Part shown: positions 25,001 to 36,360 of the stretch, one piece after another | Layout of the letters: each line of letters opens with the position of its first letter | Numbering within the stretch: the stretch's first letter is position 1 | Source of the DNA: Amyelois transitella | Lineage: Eukaryota; Arthropoda; Insecta; Lepidoptera; Pyralidae | NCBI RefSeq assembly: GCF_032362555.1 | Contig: NC_083514.1 | Location: forward strand, 3,519,001 to 3,583,000 | DNA: 64,000 nucleotides | Reading direction: 5' to 3' | Notes under the pieces: model-generated | Databases searched by the model: none | The model's input: only the letters and a program-made list of their open reading frames with translations | Told to the model about the DNA's origin: nothing | Position numbers and translations under genes: made by a program

Positions 25001-28000
25001 TTTATTATTAAAATCGTTTTACTTCCCTCAGAAGCCATAATTAACAAAGCGATAAGTTAAGGAAAATGCACAATAACACGAAAGTGTGCTAATCTTAAGT
25101 CACAATATAAAACATAAAATAAAACTCGAGCTAGTTAGAATTTTCATGAAAATTTTCTTATCGTGATCTCACAATAAGGTCACCGGCTTTCGTTTTACAT
25201 GCTCCTGAAGTCTCGTTATCGTGAGATCGGTCTTCTTATACTGTGCTACAAAGTGTAATCAAAACCTTTGTTCAGAGGTGGTAGAATTGAAACGTGGAAT
25301 GTATATCACCCTTGTTAGCAATTTTAAGTAAGATAATTATCTGTGCCATTGTAGTAACAAAGTATAGTTGATTTAGATGATTCTTAGCTAGTTTGAGAGA
25401 AATCAATTCAGTGACATATTTATGTGGATATTTCAGTCACTAAATTTTTTTCTTTATGTCAAAACTATTTGCCAGTAATTCTGAAATTAAGTTGCCAAGT
25501 TATGTTTAGTTTCATAAGAGTTCCTCAGGAGAGAACAAAATAGTAGAAAAGCCTTTTCTCGTTATATAAAAAAAGCATATAAACTTGCAAAGGAATATGG
25601 GAAGGAATAAATTCCAACATAAAGCAGTATCGCGTGACTTCTGGTGGCGGTTCGCTGAATTTGTATTCGTTGTGAATACATTTTCATAATTCATTTACTT
25701 CTTCAGTTAGGAGTAGGACCAAGCTACATTGGTAGGGGATAAAAAATTCTGAACCTTAATTTGCAATTTATTAATTATGGATGAATGCATCAGCTTTGAA
25801 CAAAGTTTGATAATATTCTGATGGAAAAAGTAACTGACTTGGATTATAATATATATTTTTGGGGATACAACTTAATGCTGAATTTTGTTCAATAGTACAT
25901 ACATTAAATCGAAAATTTTATGTCTATCACGGTATTAATATTATACTGCAAAGAGAATCCGCAATAAACCAGTTTTTAAGTACGTAATGTGGAAGAAAAA
26001 GTTTATACATTCCAAAAAAACGTACATATAAAAACAGCTGAATGTGGCCTTTCAGTCTTTTGATGACTGTTGGCCTTGTCTACCCCACAAGGGATACAAA
26101 CGTGATTACATGTATGTACATATGTAAAATTTGTTTTTGTTTTCAATATCTTCTATAAAAAGCAGTGTGGTTTGAACCTTACACCCTTGAGGATATTCGG
26201 TCGGTCCTGTTTCCTTGTTCATTCAATATTCGTTTTCTAAATTGTTTTAATTAATTTAATAATGTGCGAGGGTGACATTGACAGAGTGTTGGGCGTTTTT
26301 CAATGTACCAAGGTTTTATTTTATTTCAAAAGAGAGTTCTGTTCTACTTAACATCATTTTGTTGAGCGTTTGTCAAACAATGCAATTTTCTCCATAACAC
26401 GTAGAAGTATTTCAATTACACTTGTACCAAATACGGTCTAAAAGTCTTATTAAACTGTTTCACTCATCTGGTTAAAAATCTACTCTGATTAAATGCTTAT
26501 AAATTTCTATCATAAGACTTTCTTTAAATTTGCGTATCTCAAACATTGAATTGTTTGATCATTAACCTAACATTATTATAACACTTTCACCTGTAATACA
26601 AGTAGCAACAGTAACATTCGCCTTGTTTTATAAACAGGAACTACTGGTGCTCGCTAGTACTGGAGTAATTGCTTTTGCTCCCGATGCAAACCAATCGACT
26701 AAATTACAATTGCTTTCTTATATTGTTTGCAAAACGTCCCACGGAAATTATATTTCACTTCCGACCAATATCGGTTGATTGATTGAACTGAGCGTACAAG
26801 AAACCAATAGCAGAGACTTTTTGGCATTTTTTATTCCCTCTCATCTGCGTTTTCTTCTGTTTGACTACCAAGCTCAGCGTCCGCATAAGACACCATGCAA
26901 CAAACATTTACATGCTGTCACTTAACGAAATTTTCTTGCAATTATCACTGTTTAGGACACCCACAAATCAAACTTGCCCTATTCGCGAATAAATTCCAAA
27001 CACATGATTGCTGTTATAAAAACGTTGTTCATACCTACTCCTACATTTTCAGCCAGCCAGGGATCATGTTCATTTCGCTTTTACCATGTCCTTTATTTGC
27101 AATCCGAGTGGACATCCCGACATGATTGCTATTCTGAGGAGACGAGTCTATTTCGCCCGGTAATCTCAACGTTTCTATACCATTGGAAAAAGTCCAATAA
27201 TGTCTGCGAATTGCAAGTGACTCCTTGGGGATTTGATTCGCATTTCTTTGACCGCTGTCTTCTGCTTATTATGATGCAATATCATCGTGTATTGTTATTT
27301 ATTTGTAACAATGGAATCAATTGTACCTGTTTTATTGTATAATGCTCTATGACCAAATATTTATTATTTTTTGTAAATTGTATTGTTAAATACATCCCAA
27401 TGTATTTCAATTGAATATTAAAACAACACATTTCTGAAAATTCATATTTTTGTTTGTCTCCAGGTGGTTCCCCGTCTTCTAGGCTCTTTGGTGGGAGGTT
27501 CTATGAGCCCAACTCAGCATTTGGAACAACAACAAGCCTTGGTGAAGCAGTTCGCTGAAATATTGGAGTTCGTACTCAAATTCGACGAATACAAAGTAAG
27601 TGGCGTAGACTTATTTTATGACTTATTTATTGATGATTTATTTTCTTTTCAAAGTTTTTGTATTCTCTGGTGTCCTATAATAAAACTTTGACTATAATGA
27701 TCTCTCTTACAAAATTGGGTTGGATGCGAAATAAATACATAATAAGGTTTACCAAGCACACAAACAAACCTTAATCCAACATTTAAAATAATTGAGATAC
27801 ACTTAACCAACAAGGAATAATGTTGTTATTGGAAATATAGCAATGGTATAAAAAAATTTGCTGTTAAAAAATCCTTAGCGAATATGAACACCGAATTCTT
27901 CCAAGAAGCTAAAATGCTCCAAACTATCTATTGTCCATTTGAAGCATCTTCAGAAAGGAACAATGGCGAGTACAACAATAGGTCTAACAGATACACTCCG

Positions 28001-31000
28001 TCCGTCTTTACCGGAAATCCTTAAAACTATTGAATGGTCATGTTCGATGAAGAATTAGAGTATAAAATTCTATGTTTTGAGATCTGCGTCACGAAGCCCA
28101 TAAGTTTTCTTTTTCTAAAGCCTGGGTTCACCCATTGATGGATATTGTAGTATTTTTACTTAACCTTGTCCTCGATATTGATAATTTCATCGAAATAGCG
28201 CATCCGTAGTTTCTTTATCCCTCCTTTACCAGCTCTAAGTAGGTCTAGTTGCAACTTCCAGTTTTCTCTCTCCACTTGTCCAATGCATGCATTTACTTAG
28301 AAATAAATACCGCGCGAAGCAGGTAAACTGTAGGCTAATTTAGTGTAGTTTTGTAAAATGGACGATGATGAAACGTAATGTATTTGATCATACTCTAGGT
28401 ATCGGATGTTCTAGTATCCAACGCAATTTGTGAAGGACCTCTTTGACCCCAACCTTGGTGTGTCATTGCTCCGTACTCTACAACTGACAGGCAATTTACT
28501 GTAAGGAGTTATATCACTCACTCATTTCCGCCCGGAGATTTATTTATAAGGATCCGAATCTGATGTTTTATGGCCTTCTAAGAGCTGAAGGTGAAGTACG
28601 AATAAATTGTGAATTGTTACTTCCGCCGCTTAAACTCACATGGTTAATAGAGGACGTCCTGGTGAAAGATCTGGACCAGCATACCCTAAAACGCCGAAAA
28701 GAGTTATGAATGTGGATAAAGCGAAAGTATGCTGGCTTCGTGGAAACTGAAAATATGTAGTCTCTGCCAACGCTTCCGAGACAGAAGCATGATTTCATGT
28801 AAATGAGTTTGAATTCAGATGCGAGTAGTGTTCTTTTACAAAAAAAAATATGATATTACAGGTAGACTTAGTAGCCTTGTTTTTTGACATGTTTTAAATA
28901 TCTAAGGGGAACTTTTTAAATCAACATGGTAGGTAGGTATATTACATAAACTGTTTTAAATGGAATGATACACACACATTATCTGTTCGCACAATGAACC
29001 ACAACGACAACATGAGGTAATTTGAGCTTGAAACATAAGTACCTACTTAAGTATTTATTACCGTAGAATTGTAAATTTTAATAACATATTAAAATACATA
29101 TCGACATAATCTCTTATAACATTGTCGACAGTCCTTTCCTTCTGCTTTTCCCCTTAATAAGGTGTTACTGATACTTCGCTTCTTGAGTGATGAAGTGCAA
29201 GTGACACCAACCTTAAGATCTGATTGTTCGAGGGAAAATACACAGTTTTATCCTAAGGCTTTGTCTTAGGTAAACTTAAAAGATTTACATTAAAATGAAT
29301 ATACCTAGTAGGTATTCAGCTTGGAAAAAAACTGCACCAAATACGAGTAAGTTGACATCAAAATAATGAAAAGTTGTGGTTAAGGACCGATTGACTTTAC
29401 GCTGAAGTAGAGATCCAAATTCTTCTATTCTCGGAGGATTAGCTTAATATACGCGAAGGTTGTTATATTATACTATCGAATGCAATAAATTTGGTTGTTG
29501 TGCAAAATTGAACAGTCCGCCAGAAAAAAACGTATCGCACATTAGTCACCCGATCCAATAAGGTAACATCGATTGATTGTCGTTGAATAGAAAGCGAGGT
29601 TCGGCCTCCGGCCCGTGACTCACAGACACACTACGTGCCAATTCTGGTGCTGACTTCGAAGACTGACGAGTAATACAATGGATCGACGTTACGCGGATTA
29701 AACACTTCTGTGTCAAGGTCGTCACTCATCCATTACGCCTCTTATTTATTTGCGAACCCTAACAAAATTATGTTTGAAATTTACGTTTTAAATTCTAAGT
29801 GCATGTTTAGTTTTGCTCTCTTTTTGGATGTAGAAAACGTTGGTTCTGGTTCGGTTGTATAATCTGTGGTCCCGCCTATTGCCAAAATATCCGTGGAGAA
29901 CGTAGTAATAACTCATGAAAATAATGACAATACAATCTGTGCAACTTCCGTTGTCAACGAACCTATTTGCATAGGAATATAAATCAGCATGTTATTAAAT
30001 AACATCGCATAATTTATGTGTTGAATGATAATATGCGTTATCGACACGAATATCGTCACGCATATTTATTAAACTCTGCGTTTTCATCTTCATTACCTAA
30101 ACGCACTTCATGTGGCGTCGGCTCATTATTATTTCTTATCATCTAATTATAGCACTGGAACTGCATATTAAACGAATTATTTAATTCAGATTTGAATAAT
30201 CAAATAGAAGGATTCGTTGATGTCCTGAAACCAGCAAAATTTCAAATTTCAAGTAAATGAACAAGTTTTTAAGTAAGACATCATGTTTGCGGCAAATTCA
30301 GGCCATCTTCACGTCTCGCTTCTGGATACAGAAGGTATACATAGAATCTTTTGGGACCAATATTACGAAGTACTGCCCCTGCCGTGCGTAATATGACGAA
30401 ACTTGCGCACGGACGCCTACAGGGTGACATTCTGTTATATTAAGGATTCAGATACATATTTCTCAATTCAGGCTGAGACCGGGACTACCTTACCGAATAC
30501 ACGTCTTGAATGTAAATGATTATGCTTCCGGGTATATTTTTGTATGACACGCTAAAAGATTCATGCAAAAATAAATTGCCCGGTTTATGGTCTAACCCAC
30601 AATCGTATGTTTTTACAGAGCGCTTGACCTCCTTTAATAAATAACTCTTCAATTTACCAAATAAGCAAGTATAACATAAACTTTGTCCAATCTTGGGCCA
30701 CTGTTCCGAAAAAATATATTAACATTTCCAAGTTAAATACTCTCGATCTATTTAGGTTTAATGCTAAATTATGAAGTTTGCCTCTATCATGCTAGCTCAT
30801 CGGTTTTGGGGTATTTTTGGCCTGAAAATTTGCCAGGCAGTCCCCGACATGCCGAGCTTTTATGAAGAGAATTATGAGAATGTAAATAAGCGAAATAAAT
30901 CGGGAAAGAGATTCATTTTAGATATGCATGTATGCCTCTATCATTTGACGCTAAGAGTGGAGTTGTATCTAAACAATTTACCAATTCAAATCCGTTTACT

Positions 31001-34000
31001 TGCAGATGAAGACACCAGCGATACAGAACGACTTCAGCTACTACCGCCGCAGCGTCTCCCGCGGTGGTCTAATCAACGCCGATCTTCCTCCAGGCGAAGA
31101 ACCTCATATAAGCGCAGAGGTTGCGAACAGAATGTCTCTCTTCTACGCTCAAGCCACGCCAATGCTGAAGGTCCTCTCTGAAGCCACCAGCCAGTTCGTG
31201 AACGACAACCAACAAGACTTGGAGAACACGACAGAAACTCTAAGCACGATGGCCAAAGTCTGCTTGAGGATGCTGGAGAACCCGTATGTATTGACATTAT
31301 TATGACTAAAAAACCAGATCTCAGATGGCAAATTAAAAATAATAACAACAAACAATATAATAGAACGGATTTAAAAAAAAAACGAAGACTAAAATTTGAT
31401 CGGTTCAAATAATGGTATATGAAATTAACTAAAACAGCTTATATCTGTAGCTTATTGGACTAATGTGAAGTCAACTTGTTTTTATCTTTAGACATTTTAA
31501 CTTCTACCTACGTACTTAATTAATTTACGAGGTGTTAATCAAAAGAAAGGAAATGATTAACCATTTTTGTTGAAACAATATGTTGACTGTTTCAAGACTG
31601 ATTTAAACTACTGCAGATAAGATATCATCTGCATACATGTGATGTGATGCATCAGTTTGCTTATCTGATAAACAGTCTCGCATTATACCACCTGATTCTA
31701 AGAAAAAAATTAATGTAAAGATTTATATTGATAAATTAATATTGTTAAAAATTGTTTGAACAATGGTTTAAGCTTTTGTTTAGAAAATTTGTCTGAAATT
31801 CCCTTCCAACAGTTTGCATTGATTTTGTTTATGACCATATAGAACTTCATATGGATACCTAGTTGTGTTTAATCAATTCATTACAAATCTGAATACTATT
31901 TATTTAGATATAGTTGGTAATCAAATCGTTGTGGGCCATAGTTAGTAGCAATTGCAAGGATAGGGATGACTGAGGGCACAAACTTTTAGGAACAGGTCTG
32001 TCTTGAACAAGGGTGATGCTAGGAGTATTCGTAATCGAAAGTTACTCGTATCTCAATTACGAATAGAGTATTCCTAATTCAAGAGATAGGAAGCAGAAAA
32101 AATCTGTAAAAATCGTAGCAAGTGGAAATCCATAAACTCTGCTAACCTACGCTGTATGTATGTAAATAATCAACTTTATCATTATTTGTAGTAACGATGT
32201 CACCAACAAACACACTATCAGCAGATGGCTATTCCCGGCACGTGATAAAAGTTTGGTCGTCCGAGTGACAGTTGAATTATCGCAATGTGTCATTGATAGC
32301 TCGTATCGGCACGCGGCTAGGGTTGCTAGGTGTCAGGATAACGCCTAGCCTATAGAAAAGAATCGAATAGATTTATTTTCAAAATTGGATACAAGGTATC
32401 ACTTATTGACGTCACATCACTTAAATCTAATTATAACTACTACAGCTTCCAAAGCGCATGTGTAGAAAAAGCGGTGGAACAAACTACACTGCAGTATAGT
32501 TTTTGATGTCGTGATCTTTTTCTAAGTTCATTAGGCTTTATTTCTTGCGATTTATATTCCTAAATTCACGTTTTCTCGCCGAAGCGAAGCGCCGATGTTT
32601 ATTTATAAAAATTTTATTGTACAAAATACAAATATATAGCACAATTGGCGCACTTAATGCTAAAAGCAGTATATACCAGTCAACCATTGGGTCTGACAGA
32701 GAACTTTATGTGGGGTCAAACTAAATAAATATATTTTATATTTATACCTAGGTACACATAATAAAAAAAATTTATAATAAACTTATATAAAACTACAATA
32801 AATAAACAATATACATACATGAGACATAAATTAAATTCTCAACGATGCACCCTGCGTTGTCTGACCTTTTTACCCAAATGTTATACCAACCTCTGAGTTC
32901 TGCCTAGCCATTAATATGACGACTAGGCAACCCTATTCGCGGCTAGTGCCCGACACTCGATCCCGCACAGTAATACACACGCCCTTGCAAGGATATCGTT
33001 ACAACATAGAAATCCATTGTTACTTGAAGACCAGCTTTAACAATGACGTCAGAAACAAAGCTAGCATTGTAATAGACGCTTTGAAATATCTTGTTCTTGG
33101 TGTTTGGAATCGGGTTTGTGAGAAGTCTAAGATTTATCCATCCAATAATCTGCTTTGTTCGCCTCGCTTTATCGGCCTTTTAAATACTCTATCTTGAATT
33201 GCAAGTTAAAACTACTTTGTTATTAATGTTATGTTCAAGAGGAACCTAAGCCATTGTTTGCTCAATGTTGAAACTTATTTTACAGCTTGATATCTCCCTT
33301 TCATCATTCCGCATTTTCTGTTGCATGATTGGCTTGTGAATCTCCTGAAAACTAGTAACTACTTCGGGAATATAAAATTTAAAGCATACGAGTACAACTT
33401 TAGAATACAAATCACATCGAAACTCAAAAACTTTTTTAACTCCAGAATAATGAGAAAGGAAATGTAAACATTTATTCATTTCTTCAATACTTGTAATGTT
33501 TTTTCGACAAATGATTTTCTTTTCAACGGTCTTAAATAAAAAGAACTCTCATAAATCCGTTACAAATTACGTGTTTATTATGCTCGTTACATGGAAACCT
33601 AGTAAACACGTCCCAATTCGATGTTAACGATTTTTCCCGGTATAACAAAAATTGTTTACTGGTGTTAGCATTGAACTCGATATACACCGACCTATTCCCA
33701 ACATAGCCTTGTTCATGTGGTTGAAATGTGAGAAGTGTAATTTGTAGTTATATTGATGTTGTTGTTGTCTTGTGTAGTAAATGTAGGTGCTGATATTGGT
33801 CTTTTTAACCGCCTGAAAAAAAGATGGTTCTCAGTTTGACCTGTATGTAGGTACATATATTTGTCCGCGATTATCTTACGTTTCGCTGAACTGATTTTGA
33901 TACTGTTTTCAGGAAAGTGTTTTTAACACTTAGGACTTCTCCTAAGTGTTAAAAACACTTTCCGTTTAGAATTTAACTGGCTCCAAAAATGGAGGATATC

Positions 34001-36309
34001 GATTGAGTTGGTTCTTTTACAAAAGTTATGTAATCTATAAGTTTCTTCCCTTTCTTAACTTGTTGCCATCTGTATCTTCATCACTTTACTTCGGTGTCTG
34101 AGGTCCACTTTCAGGCAATTTTCTCTTCACTTCCACCGGTTTTCATCAACCTCAATTAGAATAATGAGTTCATATCTCGCAATTCCTGGCAACGACAAAG
34201 CCTACTTCCTACTGATATTATAAATTCGAAAGTCTAGGATCGGTGGATATATTTCTGTACCTAACTCTCACGCAAAATTTCGAAATTCTCACGAGTGCGA
34301 AGCCCCGGGACACTAGTACTTCTATACATTAATAACGTTTTAACCTTCAACTTTTTCTTAGCCTCCAACATAATTTTTATGATTTAAGCATTTTGGGCCT
34401 GATAAAATATTGTTCTATACAGCCGATATTGTACTACTATACTCGTACACGCACTCGCCAGGAAGCGGGTATCGGTAATTTTGATTCGTAAGTAAAACTT
34501 CCGTTACTATGCCGGGAACTTGGTACGTACGAGTATTACTGTGTCATTGATACTGTTGTTTTGTACCTCGGAATTAAATTTAAATTATTCATAAAATAAT
34601 ATTCTATGAAAACATGCATAAAAACGAATAGGTTTTTCCCCTACCGATAACTAAATTCAAATTCATTTATTCCTATAAAACTATAGACCATAAGGCTATC
34701 CGTAGACCATAGGGTCTGGTAATTGTTTACGCCGAAATTTATCATGAGCTGTAAAAGTCAATTTTAGATGATGCGAAGATTTGATTGCTGTTACGGATTA
34801 TGGCAATCAAACTTCTTCATGAGCTTATTGTTGGCGGTATCGAGTTTTAGTCAGATAGTATTCATCCTAAAATGGTCGAGCCCTTTATTTCGAGGACTTT
34901 TGGGACATAGGACTATTTGATATTAAGGCAAAGCCACACTTGAATCCATAAGTACCAAGGACCTACTGATGGAAGTTAGCTAGCATTTTATTTTTGGCGT
35001 GTCGTGGTACGGTCGTCACGTGATCACTTCCTTATAGCGTCTGTCATTGTTATCAGGCCACAATACGGTCGTAAAAACATCCGCATTGCTATCAACAACA
35101 ATCGTTTCCAAATAGATACCTGGGATTTTTATTAAACATTAATTAAACAAATACGTATACTGCCTGTTATTTAACTTAAAACACGGTCAAACGCCACCTT
35201 ATATCGTAGACGTATCGAAGGTGGCTTTTTTATGTGACCCACTGTACATGATTCATAAAGAATTTGTTTAATTATGGTAGAAATAAAAGTTGTGAATATG
35301 TGTTATTACGAGCGAATTGATAAAGCTAAAATAAATTCAAATAAATAGGTATTCCTAATCATTTCCTTCCTATTAATTGCCCATGAATTTAGTCAAAAAT
35401 ACGGTCGGAGGTACTCAACCTCCTCCTTTTTTAAGTCGATTAATAAATTAAGATGAAGACATTATATCTATAAAGACAGAGATATAACAGAGTCTATAAG
35501 AAGCTGGGGAATCCATGAAAACCATGAAAGGACAATAAAAGTATTTTTGTAACACAATTACTAAATAATAATATTTTAATAAATTATTAAAGTCACGCCA
35601 AAGTTTTTGTTTAAACCCAACATAAGTACATAAACTTGGGTATAACAATAACAGTACCATTTATATCTAATTAAGGGCACAGGAATTGCGCAACTACGCA
35701 ACATGTGCGATGTACCTCACGGGCTGGGGACTTGGCTCCACGCACGAGCGGGTCCAACACGCACTCTCATAGTTTTATTGTGTCGTAAACTCCTTGCTCC
35801 TTGTATAAACATGAGCAGATGTGGTCCAGAAATGTTGCGTGACCGTAAATATATTTGGGCTACGAGATCTGTGGTTATCAGCCACTCGGTTGGATGAACA
35901 CTTCTGGAGTATTTGAAAAGAACCACAAAGATTGCAAATCATAGATAGTTTCGCTTTAACACTTTGTCTAAGTAATAGATGCAAAAAATTTATTGATGCC
36001 TAATAAGACAAACTTGTTCTGCAACATTACACTATTTTTTTCAGGAAACTGGTCGCCCAATTCAGCCGCGAAGAGACCTCCCTGCTAGTTCTTCGCGTGA
36101 TGGTCGGCCTGATCATCCTGTACGACTGGGTGCACCCCGCCGGTGCCTTCTGCCGTTCCTCCTCCGTCGACGTCAAGGGCTGCGTCAAGTTCCTCCAGCA
36201 ACAACCGCCAGCCAAAGCTGAACCACTCCTTAACGCCTTACGGTATACCACCAAGCATCTGAACCACCAATCAACGCCGAGGAACATAAAAACCCTTTTG
36301 GCGGCGTGA
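13078..36309 (+). CDS. CYRIB: CYFIP-related Rac1 interactor (FAM49), 329 aa
   Basis: Four exons join cleanly: 13078-13392, 27464-27595, 31006-31283, 36045-36309. The product matches the CYRI/FAM49 family along its length: [14 protein letters not shown] near the N-terminus, [43 protein letters not shown] and [12 protein letters not shown] near the end. CYRI binds active Rac1 and restrains the WAVE complex and lamellipodia. The twin arginines of the known Rac1-binding site are present (residues about 163-164, codons 31045-31050). The protein begins Met-Gly, consistent with the N-myristoylation known for the family. The start was chosen for that Gly2 and its aaaATGG context; the frame stays open upstream without another ATG. 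Length is close to the vertebrate proteins (about 323 aa). Confidence 0.97.
13850..13965 (+). repeat. dispersed-repeat relic (RT-like tail family)
   Basis: Contains ttatgaatgtggatgaaatg, aaagaagtatgcagggacca and aaaaagatgtagtggctg, matching the relics at 500-640, 28690-28800 and 41000-41110. Confidence 0.5.
14125..14345 (+). mobile_element. retroelement tail fragment (cagcccgccccggcttcgca family)
   Basis: Starts agcagcccgccccggcttcg, continues with aaatcggaccagtagttttt and tccacacaaacatacaaaaa. The same phrases occur at 23950-24185 (plus) and, inverted, at 34205-34320. Confidence 0.55.
15310..15500 (-). repeat. lepidopteran dispersed repeat, minus orientation, diverged
   Basis: Contains tctttcccatggatt, cgatgggctagcaactagtc and aagccatacagctata, and ends near ccctgcaagggttgcgaagg. 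It is a diverged copy of the repeat at 6193-6420. Confidence 0.65.
15953..16015 (+). repeat. 32-bp tandem duplication
   Basis: Two adjacent copies of a unit beginning atttgtgcaaacatgc and ending tatcacttaggg: 15953-15984 and 15985-16015. They are identical except at the final base, which suggests a recent duplication. Confidence 0.95.
18152..19210. mobile_element. piggyBac-like non-autonomous element flanked by TTAA
   Basis: TTAA (18152-18155) is followed by CACGTTGAACGCC (18156-18168). The exact inverse GGCGTTCAACGTG lies at 19194-19206, followed by TTAA (19207-19210). The termini are thus perfect 13-bp inverted repeats with a TTAA duplication, as expected for the piggyBac superfamily. The 1,051-bp element has no transposase frame. 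Its ends carry copies of a module ending in (g)gtcaccggtgtgcc at 18202-18219, 18246-18263, 19000-19017 and 19171-19189. The superfamily call rests on the TTAA site and is an inference. Confidence 0.75.
21301..21320. repeat. GGTA microsatellite
   Basis: Five consecutive ggta units. Confidence 0.9.
21360..21435 (+). repeat. fragment of lepidopteran dispersed repeat
   Basis: Only the head remains: tacatatgtacatacataaa, then cacgcctcatccggaggggt and agacagac. Confidence 0.5.
23950..24185 (+). mobile_element. retroelement tail fragment
   Basis: Begins gtgacccgccccggcttcgc and contains catacagacaaacagactaa, like the element at 14125-14345. Confidence 0.55.
26035..26115 (-). repeat. fragment of lepidopteran dispersed repeat, minus orientation
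   Basis: Contains ggcctttcagtcttttgatg and cttgtctaccccacaaggga, the inverted head of the repeat family. Confidence 0.6.
27596..31005 (+). other. second intron of CYRI
   Basis: Donor gtaagt at 27596, acceptor ttgcag ending 31005. It holds the dispersed-repeat relic at 28690-28800 and otherwise nothing I recognise. Confidence 0.8.
28690..28800 (+). repeat. dispersed-repeat relic (RT-like tail family)
   Basis: Contains aagagttatgaatgtggata, aagcgaaagtatgctggctt and aaaatatgtagtctctgcca, then gagacagaagcatgatttca. It is the best-preserved of four related segments in the window. Confidence 0.55.
32610..32725 (-). mobile_element. LINE 3'-end fragment
   Basis: Reads ttttattgtacaaaatacaa, then attggcgcacttaatgctaa and ataccagtcaacca. 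It is related to the fragment at 11835-11955. Confidence 0.5.
33912..33963. repeat. perfect 24-bp inverted repeat with 4-nt loop
   Basis: Arms 33912-33935 and 33940-33963 are exact reverse complements, separated by CTTC. In RNA this forms a tight hairpin within CYRI intron 3. It is too short for a typical miRNA precursor. Confidence 0.9.
34205..34320 (-). mobile_element. retroelement tail fragment, inverted
   Basis: Begins actgatattataaattcgaa and ends tcacgagtgcgaagccccgg, the inverse of the 'cccggcttcgca' heads at 14125 and 23950. Confidence 0.5.
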
Positions 36310-36354
36310 GGACACCACTCCAGCCTTGCATGTTGCTGTGGGGAATAATTGGAC

Positions 36355-36360
36355 AATAAA
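36355..36360 (+). terminator. polyadenylation signal of CYRI
   Basis: AATAAA 46 nt after the TGA stop, followed by a T/G-rich stretch at 36385-36405 that fits a downstream element. Confidence 0.7.

Larger units (their letters stand above)
13393..27463 (+). other. 14-kb first intron of CYRI
   Basis: Bounded by donor gtgagt at 13393 and acceptor ctccag at 27463. I found no further exons of recognisable genes on either strand. It contains several repeat fragments, a tandem duplication (15953-16015), a TTAA-flanked inverted-repeat element (18152-19210) and a GGTA microsatellite (21301-21320). Much of the rest is AT-rich single-copy-looking DNA where I see nothing specific. Confidence 0.8.
31284..36044 (+). 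other. third intron of CYRI
   Basis: Donor gtatgt at 31284, acceptor tttcag ending 36044. It contains a LINE-tail fragment (32610-32725), a perfect foldback (33912-33963) and an inverted retroelement tail (34205-34320). Confidence 0.8.

Noticed and set aside
26974..27342. 122-codon plus-strand open frame in CYRI intron 1
   Set aside because: No recognisable domain, starts at no convincing ATG context, lies wholly inside an intron and overlaps another frame of similar length; best explained as chance.
30771..31181. 136-codon open frame reading into CYRI exon 3
   Set aside because: It runs through the intron and reads the exon in a wrong frame; the exon in frame gives the conserved NDFSYYRR sequence.
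33912..33963. microRNA precursor
   Set aside because: The stem is only 24 bp with a 4-nt loop, too short for a Drosha/Dicer-processed precursor, and flanks do not extend the pairing.
34990..35240. CRISPR-like or rRNA/ncRNA feature in gene-poor stretches
   Set aside because: No regularly spaced repeats or conserved RNA motifs were seen; only a short 8-bp inverted repeat (gccacctt/aaggtggc) near 35194-35226.
36027..36356. 109-codon minus-strand open frame
   Set aside because: Shadow of the last CYRI exon, which is GC-rich at third codon positions on the plus strand.
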